Positions 52,620 through 61,429 are shown, numbered from the stretch's first letter. The stretch is 64,000 nt of DNA from an uncultured Pelagibacteraceae bacterium (GCA_902589175.1 CACIRX010000003.1:1-64000); one strand, 5' to 3'. The notes: a model not told the origin generated them from the letters alone. Translations and numbers: made by a program.

Positions 52620-52898
52620 TTATTGTGATGTATTTACTTTCTCTACTTCGGCAATTGTTGATTTAATCATTACAACATTTACTCCTGAGGATATTTCAAC
52701 CTCCACATCAGTATCTCCGATTACTTTGACTACTTTTCCTCTGACTCCTCCTGAGCTGACGATCTTGTCACCTCGCTGAACAGCAGCAACCATCTCTCTA
52801 TGTTCTTTTGCTCTTCTTTGCTGAGGTCTTATCAATAAAAAATAAAAAATCGCAAAAATTAAGAATAATGGCATTAGTTGAATGAGCATTTGTTCCAT
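52620..52898 (-). CDS. yajC: Preprotein translocase subunit YajC
   Basis: 92-residue single-span membrane protein that associates with SecDF. A hydrophobic helix (about 6-24, LMPLFLIFAIFYFLLIRPQ) precedes a basic segment, QQRRAKEHREM, and the small cytoplasmic fold with GDKIVSSGGVRGKV. The AAGGAGAA ribosome-binding site lies just before the ATG. An imperfect direct repeat sits upstream. Confidence 0.96.
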   Translation of the reverse strand: MEQMLIQLMPLFLIFAIFYFLLIRPQQRRAKEHREMVAAVQRGDKIVSSGGVRGKVVKVIGDTDVEVEISSGVNVVMIKSTIAEVEKVNTSQ

Positions 52899-52917
52899 GA
52901 AATTCTCCTTTAAAATA

Positions 52918-52947
52918 ACTTAGGCAATATACATACTTAGGTAATAT
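52918..52947. repeat. Tandem 13-base direct repeat before yajC
   Basis: ACTTAGGCAATAT (52918-52930) and ACTTAGGTAATAT (52935-52947) match at 12 of 13 bases with a 17-base period, 20-50 bases upstream of yajC. It may be a binding site for a regulator or a chance duplication in the promoter area; no known operator matches. Confidence 0.5.
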
Positions 52948-52962
52948 TTTTGAACTAAATAA

Positions 52963-53787
52963 TTAATTTAGATCAGTTTTTAAACCTTTTTTTAAATCGC
53001 TTAGACTTTTGTGATGCGTAAGATCTAAATGAAGAGGTGTTATTGATATGTGATGATCTGCCAGTGCCTCTACATCACTCATATATCCCTCAACTGTTTC
53101 ATTTAGTGGAGGAATACTTAGATTAACATTTTCTTCAAGCCGCCTTCGTAAACCGAATCTGAATTTTGACTTCTGAACTTCATTAATTATCAAGTCGTCA
53201 GTTTCCCTGTTTCCTTGTGTTGTTATCTGTATACTTTTAACTAAATCAGCTGTGCAATACGGAAAATTAATATTCATAAATACATTATTTGGCCAGCCAA
53301 GAATTGTAAGTTCAAGTAAAATATTTTTTAAAAATTTTTTTGAAGCATCCCAAACAATTTGATTTTTTTTGCCAGCTTCATAATTTTGACTGATTGCAAT
53401 TGATGGAATGCGTCTAATTAAACCTTCCATTGCTGCAGCAATTGTGCCTGAATATGTAACATCCTCTCCAACATTGCAGCCACTATTGATACCTGACAGA
53501 ATTAAATCTGGTCTTTTATCTTTTAAAACATTGCTTATACCAATTGCAACACAATCGCTAGGAGTACCATTAACTGAGAATGTCTTCTCTTCGTACTTTT
53601 TAAGTGTTAATTCGTTTTGAAAAGACAAAGCATGTGATGCACCACTTTTTTCATATTCAGGTGCAACGACCCAGATATCATTTGAAAATTCATTTGCAAT
53701 AGCTCTTAATATTTTAATACCCTCTGCAGATATTCCATCATCATTTGTAATTAATATCCTCGCTTCTTTAAGATTAATAACTGACAT
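52963..53787 (-). CDS. surE: 5'/3'-nucleotidase SurE
   Basis: 274-residue metal-dependent survival nucleotidase acting on nucleoside monophosphates. The metal site ILITNDDGISAEGI is near the N-terminus, with VNGTPSDCVAIG and ILSGINSGCNVGEDVTYSGTIAAAMEG as further signatures. The usual neighbours pcm and nlpD between surE and yajC are absent; only 64 bases separate them. serS lies 9 bases upstream. Confidence 0.96.
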   Translation of the reverse strand: MSVINLKEARILITNDDGISAEGIKILRAIANEFSNDIWVVAPEYEKSGASHALSFQNELTLKKYEEKTFSVNGTPSDCVAIGISNVLKDKRPDLILSGINSGCNVGEDVTYSGTIAAAMEGLIRRIPSIAISQNYEAGKKNQIVWDASKKFLKNILLELTILGWPNNVFMNINFPYCTADLVKSIQITTQGNRETDDLIINEVQKSKFRFGLRRRLEENVNLSIPPLNETVEGYMSDVEALADHHISITPLHLDLTHHKSLSDLKKGLKTDLN

Positions 53788-53796
53788 ATAGATGAA

Positions 53797-55065
53797 TTAA
53801 TTTGAAATTTGATTTATTCCACCCATGTATGGAATAAGAGCATCTGGCACCTGAATAGTCCCATCTTCATTTTGATAATTTTCAAGAATAGATATTAAGG
53901 TTCGTCCTACGGCTAAGCCTGATCCATTTAATGTATGCAGAAATTTAGTTTCTTTACCTTCTTTATAACGAGAGTTCATTCTTCTTGCTTGAAAATCTCC
54001 GCAATTAGAGCAACTAGATATTTCTCTGTAAGCATTTTGACCAGGCAACCATACTTCAATATCATATGTTTTTTGTGCAGCAAAACCCATATCCTCAGAA
54101 GACAATATGACAACTCTATAATGAAGATTTAATCTTTTTAAAACTTCCTCTGCACAACTTAACATTCTTTCATGTTCATCCTTAGATTGACTTTCTGATG
54201 TTAAACTAACAAGCTCAACTTTATAAAATTGATGTTGTCTCATAATACCTCTTGTATCTTTCCCTGCTGCGCCAGCTTCAGATCTGAAACATGGCGTATG
54301 AGATACATATCGTTTAGGTAAATCTAAAATATCAATAATTGACTCTCTAGTCATATTACTAAGAGGAACCTCGGCGGTTGGTATAAGCCAATAGTCATCG
54401 GTTGTTTTAAATAAATCATCTTTAAACTTAGGAAGCTGTCCCACACCATAAACTGATTGGTCTTTAACAAGTATAGGAACATTCATCTCTGTGTATCCAA
54501 ATTCATTTGTATGAAGATCTAACATAAAATTAGATATTGCTCTTTCCATTCTAGCAATCAAGCCACTTTGTACAACAAACCTCGCTCCAGAGATTTTTGT
54601 GGCTTTTTCAAAACTCATCATATCGAGGTTTTCGCCTAATTCATCGTGTTCTTTTGGAGTAAAAGTAAATTCTTTTTTGTTGCCTTCCAGCTTAATTTCT
54701 TTATTTAAACTTTCATCTCCAACCGGCACATCATCTGCTGGATTATTAGGTAAAGAAGATAAAACAGTATTGAGTTCTTCTTGTTTTTCTCTTTGACTAT
54801 TCTCTAACTCCTGCATTTTATCTTTTAAACTTGTAACTTCGGCCTTTAACTTTGCGGCTTCATCATTTTTTCCATTAGCCGCATATTCTCCAATGAGCTT
54901 TGACTTGGCGTTTCTCTCTTCTTGAATAACTTGAAGCTCGCCAATAATTTCCCTGTTCTTTTCATCTAATTCAATTATCTGATTTGAAACTGGCGGATGT
55001 TTTCTTTTGTCTAATAACTCATCTAAATCTGAGGGATTCTCCCTTATTTTCTTAATGTCATGCAT
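53797..55065 (-). CDS. serS: Serine--tRNA ligase
   Basis: 422-residue class II synthetase. The N-terminal arm is a long antiparallel coiled coil (about 30-105) that binds the tRNA long variable arm. Motif 2 is FRSEAGAAGKDTRG and motif 3 is GSGLAVGRTLISILENYQ. The TAEVPLSN serine-binding segment is present. It starts three bases after tatC. Confidence 0.98.
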   Translation of the reverse strand: MHDIKKIRENPSDLDELLDKRKHPPVSNQIIELDEKNREIIGELQVIQEERNAKSKLIGEYAANGKNDEAAKLKAEVTSLKDKMQELENSQREKQEELNTVLSSLPNNPADDVPVGDESLNKEIKLEGNKKEFTFTPKEHDELGENLDMMSFEKATKISGARFVVQSGLIARMERAISNFMLDLHTNEFGYTEMNVPILVKDQSVYGVGQLPKFKDDLFKTTDDYWLIPTAEVPLSNMTRESIIDILDLPKRYVSHTPCFRSEAGAAGKDTRGIMRQHQFYKVELVSLTSESQSKDEHERMLSCAEEVLKRLNLHYRVVILSSEDMGFAAQKTYDIEVWLPGQNAYREISSCSNCGDFQARRMNSRYKEGKETKFLHTLNGSGLAVGRTLISILENYQNEDGTIQVPDALIPYMGGINQISN

Positions 55066-55068
55066 GTT

Positions 55069-55845
55069 TTACTCGGATTTAGTTTTTTTTCCTTCGATAA
55101 ATTTTACAGCAAATATTGAAATTTCATACAGCAATAATATTGGTATTCCAAGCCCTATTTGGGAAATCGGGTCAGGTGGTGTTAAAATAGCTGCTACTGC
55201 AAAAACTCCTACAATCACATACTTTCTATTTTTTCTTAATCCTTCAGAACTGACAAAACCTACTCTTGCTAATAATGTCAAAAGAACTGGTAGTTGAAAA
55301 CTGATACCGAATGCAAATATTAGACGCATAATTAAGCTTAAATACTCATTTACCTTAGCTTCTAATTGGATTGGTAATGTTCCTTGGCCACCAATCGACT
55401 CGAAAGATAGAAAGAATTTGATAGCAAGTGGCATAATAAAATAATAAACCAATGCCGCTCCTAACAAGAATAATATTGGCGTTGCAATTAAATATGGAAT
55501 AACAACAGTTTTCTCATTGCGATAAAGACCGGGTGCAACAAAAATCCAAATTTGTATCAGTATAAATGGAAGAGAAACAAAAATAGAGGCAAATAGTGCT
55601 ACTTTTAAATAAGTAAAAAAGGTTTCGTGTAAAGCAGTAAATATTAGCCTTCTGCCAGATTCACCCTGTACAGCATCGGCATATGGTTGAACTAAAAAGT
55701 TATAAATTGTGTCTGCAAATATATATGCAACAACAAACATAACAGTAATCAAAATTAGTGATTTAATAAGTCTGCTTCTTAGTTCTACAAGATGTTGAAT
55801 TAAAGGTTGCTTTCCTTCATCAAGTGTTTCATTTGTATCACTCAT
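55069..55845 (-). CDS. tatC: Sec-independent translocase subunit TatC
   Basis: 258-residue six-helix receptor for twin-arginine signal peptides. The cytoplasmic N-terminus carries PLIQHLVELRSRLIKS, and a family FxxE element lies in LHETFFTYLKVALFA. The conserved ALLARV and ILTPPDPISQ loop are intact. It overlaps tatB by eight bases, placing tatA, tatB and tatC in one transcript. Confidence 0.97.
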   Translation of the reverse strand: MSDTNETLDEGKQPLIQHLVELRSRLIKSLILITVMFVVAYIFADTIYNFLVQPYADAVQGESGRRLIFTALHETFFTYLKVALFASIFVSLPFILIQIWIFVAPGLYRNEKTVVIPYLIATPILFLLGAALVYYFIMPLAIKFFLSFESIGGQGTLPIQLEAKVNEYLSLIMRLIFAFGISFQLPVLLTLLARVGFVSSEGLRKNRKYVIVGVFAVAAILTPPDPISQIGLGIPILLLYEISIFAVKFIEGKKTKSE

Positions 55846-56134
55846 TTTCTTTTTTCTGATTTTCTGACTGAATAATATTTTTATTTATCGAGTCACGCAT
55901 CTCGTCTGTAAAGTTTTTGGGATTTGTATTTTCAACTTTAGACTTAATATCATCTACACCTGTTTCTTTTGCTATCTCATTGATACTAGATCTAAATTCT
56001 CTTGAGAAGTTTCTAATTTTACCCCACCACCTGCCAAAAGTTCTTAATACTGCCGGCAAATCTTTCGGTCCAACAAAAATGATAATTAATGCTGCAATGA
56101 CAAGATACTCTACTCCTCCGATACCAGGTAACAT
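55838..56134 (-). CDS. tatB: Sec-independent translocase subunit TatB
   Basis: 98-residue single-span protein: N-terminal helix GGVEYLVIAALIIIFVGPKDLPAVLRTFG, split as VEYLVIAALIIIFVGPKDLP with the key Glu and Gly-Pro hinge, then an amphipathic helix and a charged tail. The Glu near residue 8 and the GPK hinge separate TatB from TatA here. It lies 15 bases after tatA. Confidence 0.95.
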   Translation of the reverse strand: MLPGIGGVEYLVIAALIIIFVGPKDLPAVLRTFGRWWGKIRNFSREFRSSINEIAKETGVDDIKSKVENTNPKNFTDEMRDSINKNIIQSENQKKENE

Positions 56135-56149
56135 AACAATTACTTAAGG

Positions 56150-56332
56150 TTAATCTTTGGAGTCTTCGTCTGATTTATTTATTGACTTTGGTTCATCATC
56201 GTCGTTGATGCCTTTTTTAAAACTTTTTACACCTTTAGCTACGTCACCCATTAATTCAGATATTTTTCCTCTACCGAAAAGTATAACAAGAAGCGCTACA
56301 ACGATTAATATTTGCCAAAAACTAATACCCAT
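56150..56332 (-). CDS. tatA: Sec-independent translocase subunit TatA
   Basis: 60-residue pore-forming subunit. One membrane helix, [19 protein letters not shown], is followed by the amphipathic helix [20 protein letters not shown] and an acidic C-terminus. The FGRGK hinge is diagnostic. In this class tatA normally follows scpB; here an iron-transport module separates them. Confidence 0.96.
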   Translation of the reverse strand: MGISFWQILIVVALLVILFGRGKISELMGDVAKGVKSFKKGINDDDEPKSINKSDEDSKD

Positions 56333-56392
56333 TTGTTCCTCAATTATTTCTAATAATATATATATATTAATACTTTATTAGTAAAAGTTAAA

Positions 56393-56417
56393 AATTACCA
56401 TCAAATAAAAGGTAATT
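56393..56417 (-). terminator. Candidate terminator after fbpC
   Basis: A perfect 7-base stem (AATTACC at 56393-56399 with GGTAATT at 56411-56417) overlaps the fbpC stop codon and is followed on the minus strand by TTTAACTTTTACT. The T-run is broken, so strength is moderate at best. Confidence 0.4.
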
Positions 56418-57129
56418 AAATAAGGTTTTTTTGAGATGCGGTTGAGTTTATAGAGATGACATCTTCAGGTTTGCCGTTTTGAATAAAATTACCATCTTTC
56501 ATAATTAAAACTCTATCAGACATTGCTAGCGCGTCATCAGTATCGTGAGAAACAATGATAGTTGTAGTGAGGTTATCTCGAAGAATTTTATTTGTTTCAG
56601 ATCTCAATCTTACTTTTAATTCCTTATCCAAAGCTCCAAAAGGTTCATCCATTAACAAAATTTTTGGATTTGGCGCCAATGCTCTTGCCAATGCAACCCT
56701 TTGTTGCTCACCACTTGATATTTCATGGGGATAGTTTTTTGCATATCTCTCAACACTAAATAACTTTAATAAACTCATAGCTCTCTCGGTATTATTTTTA
56801 TTCGTACCTTTTATTCCAAATTTTACATTATTCACAATCGATAGGTGTGGGAACAATGCTCTTTCCTGAACAACCAATCCAATATTTCGTTCCTCGGTAT
56901 TTACATGATTTAAATGCCCAGAAACAAGTTCATTATCTATCGATACTGTTCCTGCTGATTGTTCTTCTAGACCTGCAATGATTCTTAGTAATGTAGTTTT
57001 GCCACATCCAGATGGCCCTAAGATTGTAATTATCTCGCCTCGATTTACTTGTAGAGAAATATCTTTTAAAACTTCATTATCTCTTGTGAAGCTATGTTTT
57101 ATATTTTTTAGTTCAAGAATTATATCCAT
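56416..57129 (-). CDS. fbpC: Iron(III) ABC transporter ATP-binding protein
   Basis: 237-residue ATPase driving ferric-iron uptake with FbpB. Walker A is GPSGCGKTT (about 36-44), the signature is SSGEQQRVALARAL, and Walker B is ILLMDEPFGALD. It is shorter than classical FbpC (about 350 residues), lacking the C-terminal regulatory OB domain. It starts two bases after the permease stop, so it shares its transcript. Confidence 0.93.
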   Translation of the reverse strand: MDIILELKNIKHSFTRDNEVLKDISLQVNRGEIITILGPSGCGKTTLLRIIAGLEEQSAGTVSIDNELVSGHLNHVNTEERNIGLVVQERALFPHLSIVNNVKFGIKGTNKNNTERAMSLLKLFSVERYAKNYPHEISSGEQQRVALARALAPNPKILLMDEPFGALDKELKVRLRSETNKILRDNLTTTIIVSHDTDDALAMSDRVLIMKDGNFIQNGKPEDVISINSTASQKNLI

Positions 57130-57131
57130 TA

Positions 57132-58745
57132 TTAGTCTCTTGATGCAGGTCTAGAACTTCTAATCATTCTAGTCAATATTATTATTGGAATAAGCCCTAC
57201 CATAACTATTGCAATAGAAGGTGCAGCAGCATCGTACATTCTTTCTTCTGCTGCATATATATAAGTATATACAGCTAATGTATCAAAATTAAATGGCCTC
57301 AAAATAAGCGTTGCGGGAAGTTCTTTTATGACTTCTGAAACTACCAATAACATGCTTGTTAGAAAACTAGTTTTTAATAATGGCAAATGAACTGATGATA
57401 AAAGAGACCAGCCTGATGTTTTAAGTGTTTTTGCTACATCATCAATTCTCATATTTATACGCTGATATCCAGCTTCAATCGTAGAACTTGAGAGCGCATA
57501 GGATTTTATTATATAAGCTAAAACTAATCCAACTAGACTACCTGTAAGCACAAAATCAAAATAATTATCTCCCATGTTTCTGTCTAAAAATGTGAGTAGC
57601 TGCATAACGCCAATTGCAAGTATCAAACCTGGCACCGCATAACCAACAGTCAAAAAGGAACTCATAAACTTCAGATAATTATTTTTTTTATATCTAATTG
57701 AGAAATTTATAAGAACAGCTAATAAACTGCATAAGAAGGCTGCTATTATTGCTAAGTAAAATGTATTCCATGCAGTCGTAAGAAACTTATCATTAAAAAA
57801 ATCTAACTTGTAATTAAATGCCCAGTACCCAAGTTCCATCACAGGCAATAAAAAACCAACAAAGATTGGAACGAAACAAATTAACATTGCTAAAATATTT
57901 GAACTACCTTTCAGCCTAGTTAAATAAAGCGGCTTAAAGACTGAGCTGGCATTTGAATATCTAGCATTTTTTCGAGAGTAACGTTCAGATATAATTAATA
58001 GAATTGCAAATATGAGTAACAATGAAGCTAACTGCTTTGCGGTTTCAATATCATACATGCCGTACCATGTTCTAAATATTCCAGTTGTAAAAGTTGAAAT
58101 GGCAAAGTGATCAACTGCTCCGAAATCAGATAAAGTTTCCATGATTACGAGCATGAGGCCCCCAATAATTGCTGGTCTAATCATTGGAACAGCTAATTTA
58201 TAGAATACTTCTAGTTTACCAAGTCCAAGAGTTCTACCCGCTTCAAGAATTGATCTAGATTGATTTATAAAAGCCATTCTGCTCACAAGATATACATATG
58301 GATATAGAGTGAAGGAAAATACTACAATCGCTCCAGGAACATTTCTTACTTTAGGAAAAAAAATAAAATCTGCACCGAGCCCAAAAAGATCCCTTATTAA
58401 ATTATTCGCAGTACCAAAGGTATCGAATAAACCAGTGAAAGTGTAGGCAAGTATATATGGAGGTACAGCAAGTGGTAAAATTAACGCCCATTCAAAAATA
58501 TTTTTTCCTGTAAAATTATAGTTGGTTACCAACCAGGCAGTGCCGACACCAATTATGGCAACCATAGTTGAGACGCCAATAACTAAATAAAATGAATTTT
58601 CTATATAACCAATCAGTACGTAATTGTACAAGTGTGTCCAGTTATCAGAGTAATCACCAGCAAGACTGAATAGCACAATAAATACTGGAGCAATAAAAAT
58701 TGCAAATGTTGCAACTGGTGTTATTTGCCAAAAATCTAACTTCAT
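57132..58745 (-). CDS. fbpB: Iron(III) ABC transporter permease
   Basis: 537-residue inner-membrane permease with two fused transport domains, about twelve helices. Each half has an EAA-type loop that contacts the ATPase: SILEAGRTLGLGKLEVFYKLAVP and the second near MRIDDVAKTLKTSGWSLLSSVHLP. The fused two-domain layout is typical of FbpB/FutB iron permeases. It lies downstream of a stem-loop after fbpA. Confidence 0.94.
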   Translation of the reverse strand: MKLDFWQITPVATFAIFIAPVFIVLFSLAGDYSDNWTHLYNYVLIGYIENSFYLVIGVSTMVAIIGVGTAWLVTNYNFTGKNIFEWALILPLAVPPYILAYTFTGLFDTFGTANNLIRDLFGLGADFIFFPKVRNVPGAIVVFSFTLYPYVYLVSRMAFINQSRSILEAGRTLGLGKLEVFYKLAVPMIRPAIIGGLMLVIMETLSDFGAVDHFAISTFTTGIFRTWYGMYDIETAKQLASLLLIFAILLIISERYSRKNARYSNASSVFKPLYLTRLKGSSNILAMLICFVPIFVGFLLPVMELGYWAFNYKLDFFNDKFLTTAWNTFYLAIIAAFLCSLLAVLINFSIRYKKNNYLKFMSSFLTVGYAVPGLILAIGVMQLLTFLDRNMGDNYFDFVLTGSLVGLVLAYIIKSYALSSSTIEAGYQRINMRIDDVAKTLKTSGWSLLSSVHLPLLKTSFLTSMLLVVSEVIKELPATLILRPFNFDTLAVYTYIYAAEERMYDAAAPSIAIVMVGLIPIIILTRMIRSSRPASRD

Positions 58746-58805
58746 AAATAATTGCTGTTTCCTATACTATTTATCCAATAAACTCTAATATAACCTTAAT
58801 TTTAG

Positions 58806-58865
58806 TTGAGGCAATTTGACCTTGGATACTAATGAGAAGAAAAGACGGTGACCAAATTACCTCAA
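58806..58865 (-). promoter_or_regulatory. Stem-loop between fbpA and fbpB
   Basis: TTGAGGCAATTTG (58806-58818) and CAAATTACCTCAA (58853-58865) form a 13-base stem; in the minus transcript the only irregular pair is G-U, while in the plus sense it is a C/A mismatch. No T-run follows. This fits an mRNA-stabilising or partial attenuator hairpin that lets fbpA exceed fbpBC. Confidence 0.65.
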
Positions 58866-58881
58866 TCTGGTTGACATTAAA

Positions 58882-59913
58882 TTATTGCCAACCAACTCTA
58901 TCCATCAACTTAACAGCTTCTGGATTGAATTCGCCATAGCTTGCAACTGAAGTCTGATCTTCTTTAAAACCAGAACCAAATTGAGCTATTAAATCACTAG
59001 GTGCAACACCTTTAAGCATTGGGAATTCATAAGTGTTATTCACTATGTGGCTTTGAGCTTCTTCACTAAGCAGAAACTCAATGAACTTAATAGCATTATC
59101 TGCATTTGGAGCATTTTTCATAAGACCAGCTCCACTTACATTAATATGAGCTCCTCGTCCATCTTGGCCAGGAAAATGAAGTTGAACTTTTCTTGCTGCA
59201 GCTTGTTGTTCTTCACCTTTTTTACCAGATAACATTAAGCCAATGTAATAACTATTTGCTACAGCAATATCTGCTTCGCCATTTGCGACTGCCATAATTT
59301 GTGCTCTGTCATTACCTTCAGGTTTTCTTGCAAAGTTGCCTACAAATCTATGAGCCCACTTTTCAGTAGCATCAACACCATTATTGGCAATCAATGAGGC
59401 AACTAAAGACTGATTGTACATGTTTCCAGAACTTCTTATTGCAACTCTACCTTTCCATTTTGGATCTGAAAGATCTTCATACGTAAGCCCTTCCATATCT
59501 TCTGCAGAAACTTTTACTGGATTATAATAAATTACTCTAGAGCGTTTAGCTATTCCCACCCACTCATTGTTTGGGCCTCTTAAATTTTCAGGTACAATTG
59601 AATCGATAGTACTTGAGTCAATACTTTGAAACATTCCATCTTTTTGAACTTTCCATAGATTGCCAGCATCTACAGTAATAAAGACATCAGCAGGAGAATT
59701 TGCTCCTTCTGAAGCAAGTCTTTCCATTAATGCTTTTCCTTTACCTGAAATAACGTTTACTTTAATGCCAGTAGCGTCCGTAAACTTTTGATATAATGCA
59801 TCGTCTGAATCATAGTGCCTTGACGTATACAAATTGACTTCTTTAGCGAATGAACTGCCAACTGTTACAAAACTAATTACAGCTATTGCTAAGAATCTTA
59901 ATACTGAATTCAT
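58882..59913 (-). CDS. fbpA: Iron(III) ABC transporter substrate-binding protein
   Basis: 343-residue periplasmic ferric-binding protein. A signal peptide ends near residue 23 (SSFA|KEV). The mature start EVNLYTSRHYDSD and the later tyrosine pair in ANSYYIGLML match the iron-coordinating Tyr residues of FutA/FbpA proteins. It is the first gene of fbpABC, with AAGAAGGAA before the ATG, and its promoter overlaps a Fur box. A 136-base gap containing a stem-loop separates it from fbpB. Confidence 0.95.
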   Translation of the reverse strand: MNSVLRFLAIAVISFVTVGSSFAKEVNLYTSRHYDSDDALYQKFTDATGIKVNVISGKGKALMERLASEGANSPADVFITVDAGNLWKVQKDGMFQSIDSSTIDSIVPENLRGPNNEWVGIAKRSRVIYYNPVKVSAEDMEGLTYEDLSDPKWKGRVAIRSSGNMYNQSLVASLIANNGVDATEKWAHRFVGNFARKPEGNDRAQIMAVANGEADIAVANSYYIGLMLSGKKGEEQQAAARKVQLHFPGQDGRGAHINVSGAGLMKNAPNADNAIKFIEFLLSEEAQSHIVNNTYEFPMLKGVAPSDLIAQFGSGFKEDQTSVASYGEFNPEAVKLMDRVGWQ

Positions 59914-59927
59914 AAATTTTTTCCTTC

Positions 59928-59944
59928 TTTAGAATGATACTAAG
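59928..59944. promoter_or_regulatory. Imperfect inverted repeat, possible Irr-like site
   Basis: TTTAGAA-TGA-TACTAAG resembles the iron-control element I recall for rhizobial Irr (TTTAGAA-N3-TTCTAAA), with two mismatches in the right arm. It lies between the predicted start of transcription and fbpA. Weak evidence on its own. Confidence 0.3.
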
Positions 59945-59952
59945 TTTCATTC

Positions 59953-59980
59953 TATATATCTTAATGAGAATGATTATCAA
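59953..59980 (-). promoter_or_regulatory. Predicted fbpA promoter
   Basis: On the minus strand TTGATA (59975-59980) and TATATA (59953-59958) are 16 bases apart, giving a leader of about 33 bases to the fbpA ATG. The -35 matches five of six consensus bases. The Fur box covers most of the -35 and spacer. Confidence 0.6.
59965..59979. promoter_or_regulatory. Fur box upstream of fbpA
   Basis: TGAGAATGATTATCA agrees with the 7-1-7 Fur consensus TGATAATNATTATCA at all but one position. It overlaps the predicted -35 element, as expected for repression by iron-loaded Fur. Which Fur-family protein the organism uses is not visible here. Confidence 0.75.
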
Positions 59981-60012
59981 TAGCAAATATGACGCACTTT
60001 ACTGATTTGAGT

Positions 60013-61413
60013 TTATAAGGAATTTACAAAGCTAATTAATTGATTTACTTGATTTTTATTTAAAGATTTGAACTCTTCTAACACTTTAGAGGCTTCCCCG
60101 CCATGCCATAATATAGCCTCCTCAATTGTTCGAGCTCTGCCATCATGTAAAAATCCATATTCTGCAGATACCACAGATGTCAACCCTATTCCCCACAAAG
60201 GCGGCGTTCTCCACTCAGAGCCACTGGCATTGAATTCATAAACACCATCAGACAACTGTTCACCCATATCATGCAACAAAAAATCTGAATAAGGGTATAT
60301 GATTTGATTGGCTAAATTTTGATGCGTACTTTCATTTTTTGTAACAAATCTCTCAGTATGACAAGAATTGCAACCAATTTTAAAAAATATTTCTTTACCT
60401 TTAACCACGTTAATATCTTTCGCGTTTCTTCTTACTGGCACACCAAGTTGCGATGAATAAAAAACCACTAGATCCAATTGATCATTAGAAACTTCATAGC
60501 CATCATAGCTTTCGCTATTTCCACTGACTGCATTTTGACAGCTTAATTGCACATCAGTACAGTTAAATGGGTTTTCAAAAAGTTTATTTGATAAACCCAT
60601 GTCATGAAAAAAGGCATCAGCAGTTTGTTGGTAAACCGTAGGTTGTGATGCTTTCCAACCAAACCGACCAAGGGAATAATCATTTTTTTCATTATGCCAA
60701 ACAATATTTGCTTTCCCAGATATTCCATCACCGTTTATGTCATTCACATCTGCATTTATTAAAATATCCGTTTCACTAATGTTTTCAATTAAACCTAGAC
60801 CAATCATTGGTTGTGCGATTCTTGCTGAAAAGTTTGTATCTTGATTGATATCTCCGTAATTAAAATTTCTAATTTTAATTACAGGCTTTCTTAATTCGAC
60901 TATACGACCATCATTGTAAGATATTGGAACATATTCATAATTAATAACAATGTCCGCTTCTCTTGGAATACTTTCAACCGAGAATTCACTAATTTGATTT
61001 CCATAAATGGGATCTGGTAGATTTTTAATACCATCTGAAATTGAGTGTTGATTTTTTGAAATTTGAATAACAACAGATACAGCGTCATCAGATTTATCTA
61101 TAGGCAAATGTCCTCGTCCATCAGAAATATGACATGCTTCGCACGAACGAGCACTGAAAAAAGGCCCTAAACCATCTCTTGCAATATTTTCTGAGAATTT
61201 TGCATCTTCCCAAATTCTCTCAAATAAAGCATTTCCTACAAGAAAATTGATTTTTAAATTATCTCCTAAATTTCTTGCAACCAGTGAAAAACTATTTTTA
61301 TTTTCAACCTCATTCGAGGTTTTGCCACCTGGCAGTAATGGGTCTGAAGATATTGAAGTGCAAATATAAAAAAAAATGTTTGCAAACAGAATTGCTTTAA
61401 ATAGACGTTTCAC
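60013..61413 (-). CDS. Exported di-haem oxidoreductase (DUF1111 family)
   Basis: 466 residues with an N-terminal signal peptide ending near residue 22. Two covalent haem motifs are visible: CEACH (91-95) and CNSCH (348-352). The GLGPFFSARSCEACH and WRTPPLWGIGLTSVVS segments match the di-haem 'thiol oxidoreductase' family, relatives of MauG and bacterial cytochrome c peroxidases. Family members often neighbour imelysin and iron-uptake genes, which agrees with fbpABC downstream. The reaction is unknown. It begins 16 bases after scpB and so may be read with scpAB; the Fur box lies after its stop. Confidence 0.88.
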   Translation of the reverse strand: MKRLFKAILFANIFFYICTSISSDPLLPGGKTSNEVENKNSFSLVARNLGDNLKINFLVGNALFERIWEDAKFSENIARDGLGPFFSARSCEACHISDGRGHLPIDKSDDAVSVVIQISKNQHSISDGIKNLPDPIYGNQISEFSVESIPREADIVINYEYVPISYNDGRIVELRKPVIKIRNFNYGDINQDTNFSARIAQPMIGLGLIENISETDILINADVNDINGDGISGKANIVWHNEKNDYSLGRFGWKASQPTVYQQTADAFFHDMGLSNKLFENPFNCTDVQLSCQNAVSGNSESYDGYEVSNDQLDLVVFYSSQLGVPVRRNAKDINVVKGKEIFFKIGCNSCHTERFVTKNESTHQNLANQIIYPYSDFLLHDMGEQLSDGVYEFNASGSEWRTPPLWGIGLTSVVSAEYGFLHDGRARTIEEAILWHGGEASKVLEEFKSLNKNQVNQLISFVNSL

Positions 61414-61429
61414 AATTTAAGGCTAATTT

